This document shows positions 14,349 to 15,417 of a stretch of DNA of 15,417 nucleotides, piece by piece. The notes below the pieces were generated by a model that had not been told where the DNA came from, ran no database searches, and was given only the letters and a program-made list of their open reading frames with translations. Origin of the DNA: CAMAPP01 sp046153685 (GTDB taxonomy: Bacteria > Pseudomonadota > Alphaproteobacteria > CADEGL01); contig JBJXGH010000044.1 of assembly GCA_046153685.1 (NCBI GenBank), positions 1 to 15,417 on the forward strand, given 5' to 3'. How positions within the stretch are numbered: position 1 is the first letter of the stretch; each line of letters opens with the position of its first letter. The translations under genes and the position numbers were made by a program.

Positions 14349-14900
14349 ATGACACCCCATAGTTTGTTGCGCGGCTTATTGCGCGTCACCGCCTTGGCCA
14401 GCTTTGCCGCCCTGGCTTGGATTGCCGTCGCAACCACCGCAGGCAGCCCCGCGGCACAGACCGCCCTCGCCGCGCCCAAGGGCAAGGTGATCCTGACGAT
14501 CACCGGCACGATCGCGGTCAAGAACGCGACGAACGGCGCGACCTTCGATCTCGCCATGCTCGATGCCATGCCGAAGACGACGATCAAGACCGCGACGCCT
14601 TGGACCGAGGGCCGGCAGGTCTTCGAGGGCGTCGCCCTCAAGACCCTGATCGCGACGGTCGGCGGCACCGGCGGCACGGTGCGGGCGCTGGCGCTCAATA
14701 ACTATGCCTATGAAACCCCGCTGGCCGACATGGCCAAGTACGGCGCGATCCTCGCCCACAAGCAGAACGGTAAGGATATTTCCGTGCGCGAAAAAGGCCC
14801 GTTGTGGATCATCTTTCCGCTCGACGATTTCGCCGAAATCCACAATATCGAATATCACAGCCGCATGGTCTGGCAGATCAAGGAACTTCAGATCAAATGA
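14349..14900 (+). CDS. Exported protein resembling the oxidoreductase molybdopterin-binding fold, no cysteine
   Basis: Probably periplasmic, 183 residues from ATG 14349. A signal peptide (about 1-41) ends in AAQTALA before APKGK. The mature part, GKVILTITGTIAVKN, then TFDLAMLDAMP, FEGVALKTLI, VRALALNNYAYETPL, GPLWIIFPLDD and SRMVWQIKELQI, follows the pattern of small proteins in the sulfite-oxidase-like molybdopterin domain family. It has no cysteine, so the cysteine that binds molybdenum in the real enzymes is absent; a sensory or binding role seems more likely. AAGG at 14334-14337 supports this start; in-frame ATGs at 14325, 14268 and 14223 lack ribosome sites and the latter two lie in an apparent promoter. 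It overlaps the next gene by ATGA (14897-14900), implying a functional pair. Confidence 0.7.
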   Translation: MTPHSLLRGLLRVTALASFAALAWIAVATTAGSPAAQTALAAPKGKVILTITGTIAVKNATNGATFDLAMLDAMPKTTIKTATPWTEGRQVFEGVALKTLIATVGGTGGTVRALALNNYAYETPLADMAKYGAILAHKQNGKDISVREKGPLWIIFPLDDFAEIHNIEYHSRMVWQIKELQIK

Positions 14901-15417
14901 CCAAGCTGCGCCGCTGGAAGAACATCGCCACGATTTGGCTTTCGGCCGCGATCTTCCTTGGCGGCACCGGATATTCCGTCAATCGCCTGATGGTCGAGGA
15001 AGAGAGATTCCTTTCCATCTATCGGACGGGAAGTTGGATTGCCGCCCAAACCCAATTGGAGTTTCAGCGATTCACCGGCGCGCTGGACCGTTACGCGCTC
15101 GGGGACCCGGCGGTCAACCGCGACGAATTGATCGAACGCTACGAGGTGATGTGGAGCCGATTCCCGATTCTCCTTTCCGGAACGGAGGCGGCCTCGATCC
15201 GCAGGATCAAGGGCGTGGCCGAGAGCGCGCCCGACATCTTCGAGGCCGTGAAGGCGCTCGAAGACCGTATCGTCGAGCTGAAGCCGGGCGACCGGGCCGC
15301 GCGCGCGGCGCTCGAACCCGAGATCGCGAGCATCGCCAAGCGGCTGCAACACATGGTCCAACTGGTTATGGTCGAAGCCAGAAACCACCAAGAAAATCTC
15401 GAGAATTTAAGGTATCC
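14897..15417 (+). CDS. N-terminal part of a membrane sensor/signalling protein, cut by the right edge
   Basis: The frame is open for 173 codons from ATG 14897 to the edge. Residues 1-11 are basic (MTKLRRWKNIA), then a membrane segment follows at about 12-30 (IWLSAAIFLGGTGYSV). The next 140 residues are polar and largely helical, with many charged residues (IERYEVMWSRF, IRRIKGVAESA, EALED-type heptads), ending in a likely helix that leads toward a second membrane segment beyond the edge. This layout fits the periplasmic sensor part of a histidine kinase or a GGDEF/EAL protein, but the output domain is outside the window and I do not recognise the sensor domain. Overlap with the upstream exported protein by ATGA suggests that protein senses or presents the signal. 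Confidence 0.65.
   Translation, partial: MTKLRRWKNIATIWLSAAIFLGGTGYSVNRLMVEEERFLSIYRTGSWIAAQTQLEFQRFTGALDRYALGDPAVNRDELIERYEVMWSRFPILLSGTEAASIRRIKGVAESAPDIFEAVKALEDRIVELKPGDRAARAALEPEIASIAKRLQHMVQLVMVEARNHQENLENLRY

Noticed and set aside
1..15417. tRNA, rRNA, CRISPR array, transposase or integrase
   Set aside because: None seen on reading both strands; no repeat-spacer pattern or transposase motif was found.

Overview
The window is GC-rich (one tallied 60-base stretch inside the dTDP-rhamnose genes, 5281-5340, has 40 G/C) and codes densely, with many GTG/ATG starts and ATGA stop-start overlaps. Protein motifs (a Dxs with WDVSHQ, TTAACC boxes upstream of a gene, a LIV-type transporter with a LivM-LivG fusion) suggest an alphaproteobacterium, perhaps near Rhodospirillales. 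That placement is inference; no rRNA or marker search was possible.

Left part (1-6601): envelope polysaccharide and isoprenoid genes. The minus strand carries dxs (DXP synthase) and, downstream of it, a visibly AT-richer ABC-2 polysaccharide-export permease that runs off the left edge. Divergent from dxs, a compact rfbB-rfbA-rfbC-rfbD (rmlBACD) operon encodes all four enzymes that turn glucose-1-phosphate into dTDP-L-rhamnose. Together they look like the edge of an O-antigen/capsule/exopolysaccharide locus.

Middle (6641-11275): a well-conserved TPP riboswitch followed by a four-gene branched-chain-amino-acid-type (HAAT/LIV) ABC transporter: periplasmic binding protein, LivH-like permease, LivM-LivG fusion and LivF ATPase. 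The leader also contains what looks like a complete translational expression platform. A thiamine-pyrophosphate switch in front of a LIV-type importer implies uptake of thiamine or a thiamine precursor or breakdown product, not an amino acid. This is the most interesting part of the window.

Right part (11293-15417): a convergent minus-strand pair (a deaminase-type amidohydrolase, then a small exported SH3-domain protein), then pyrE (orotate phosphoribosyltransferase) on the plus strand. Last comes a two-gene unit: an exported, cysteine-free protein resembling the oxidoreductase molybdopterin-binding fold, overlapping by ATGA the start of a membrane protein that is cut off by the right edge and looks like the N-terminal sensor part of a signalling protein.

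No tRNA, rRNA, CRISPR array, insertion sequence or transposase was seen.
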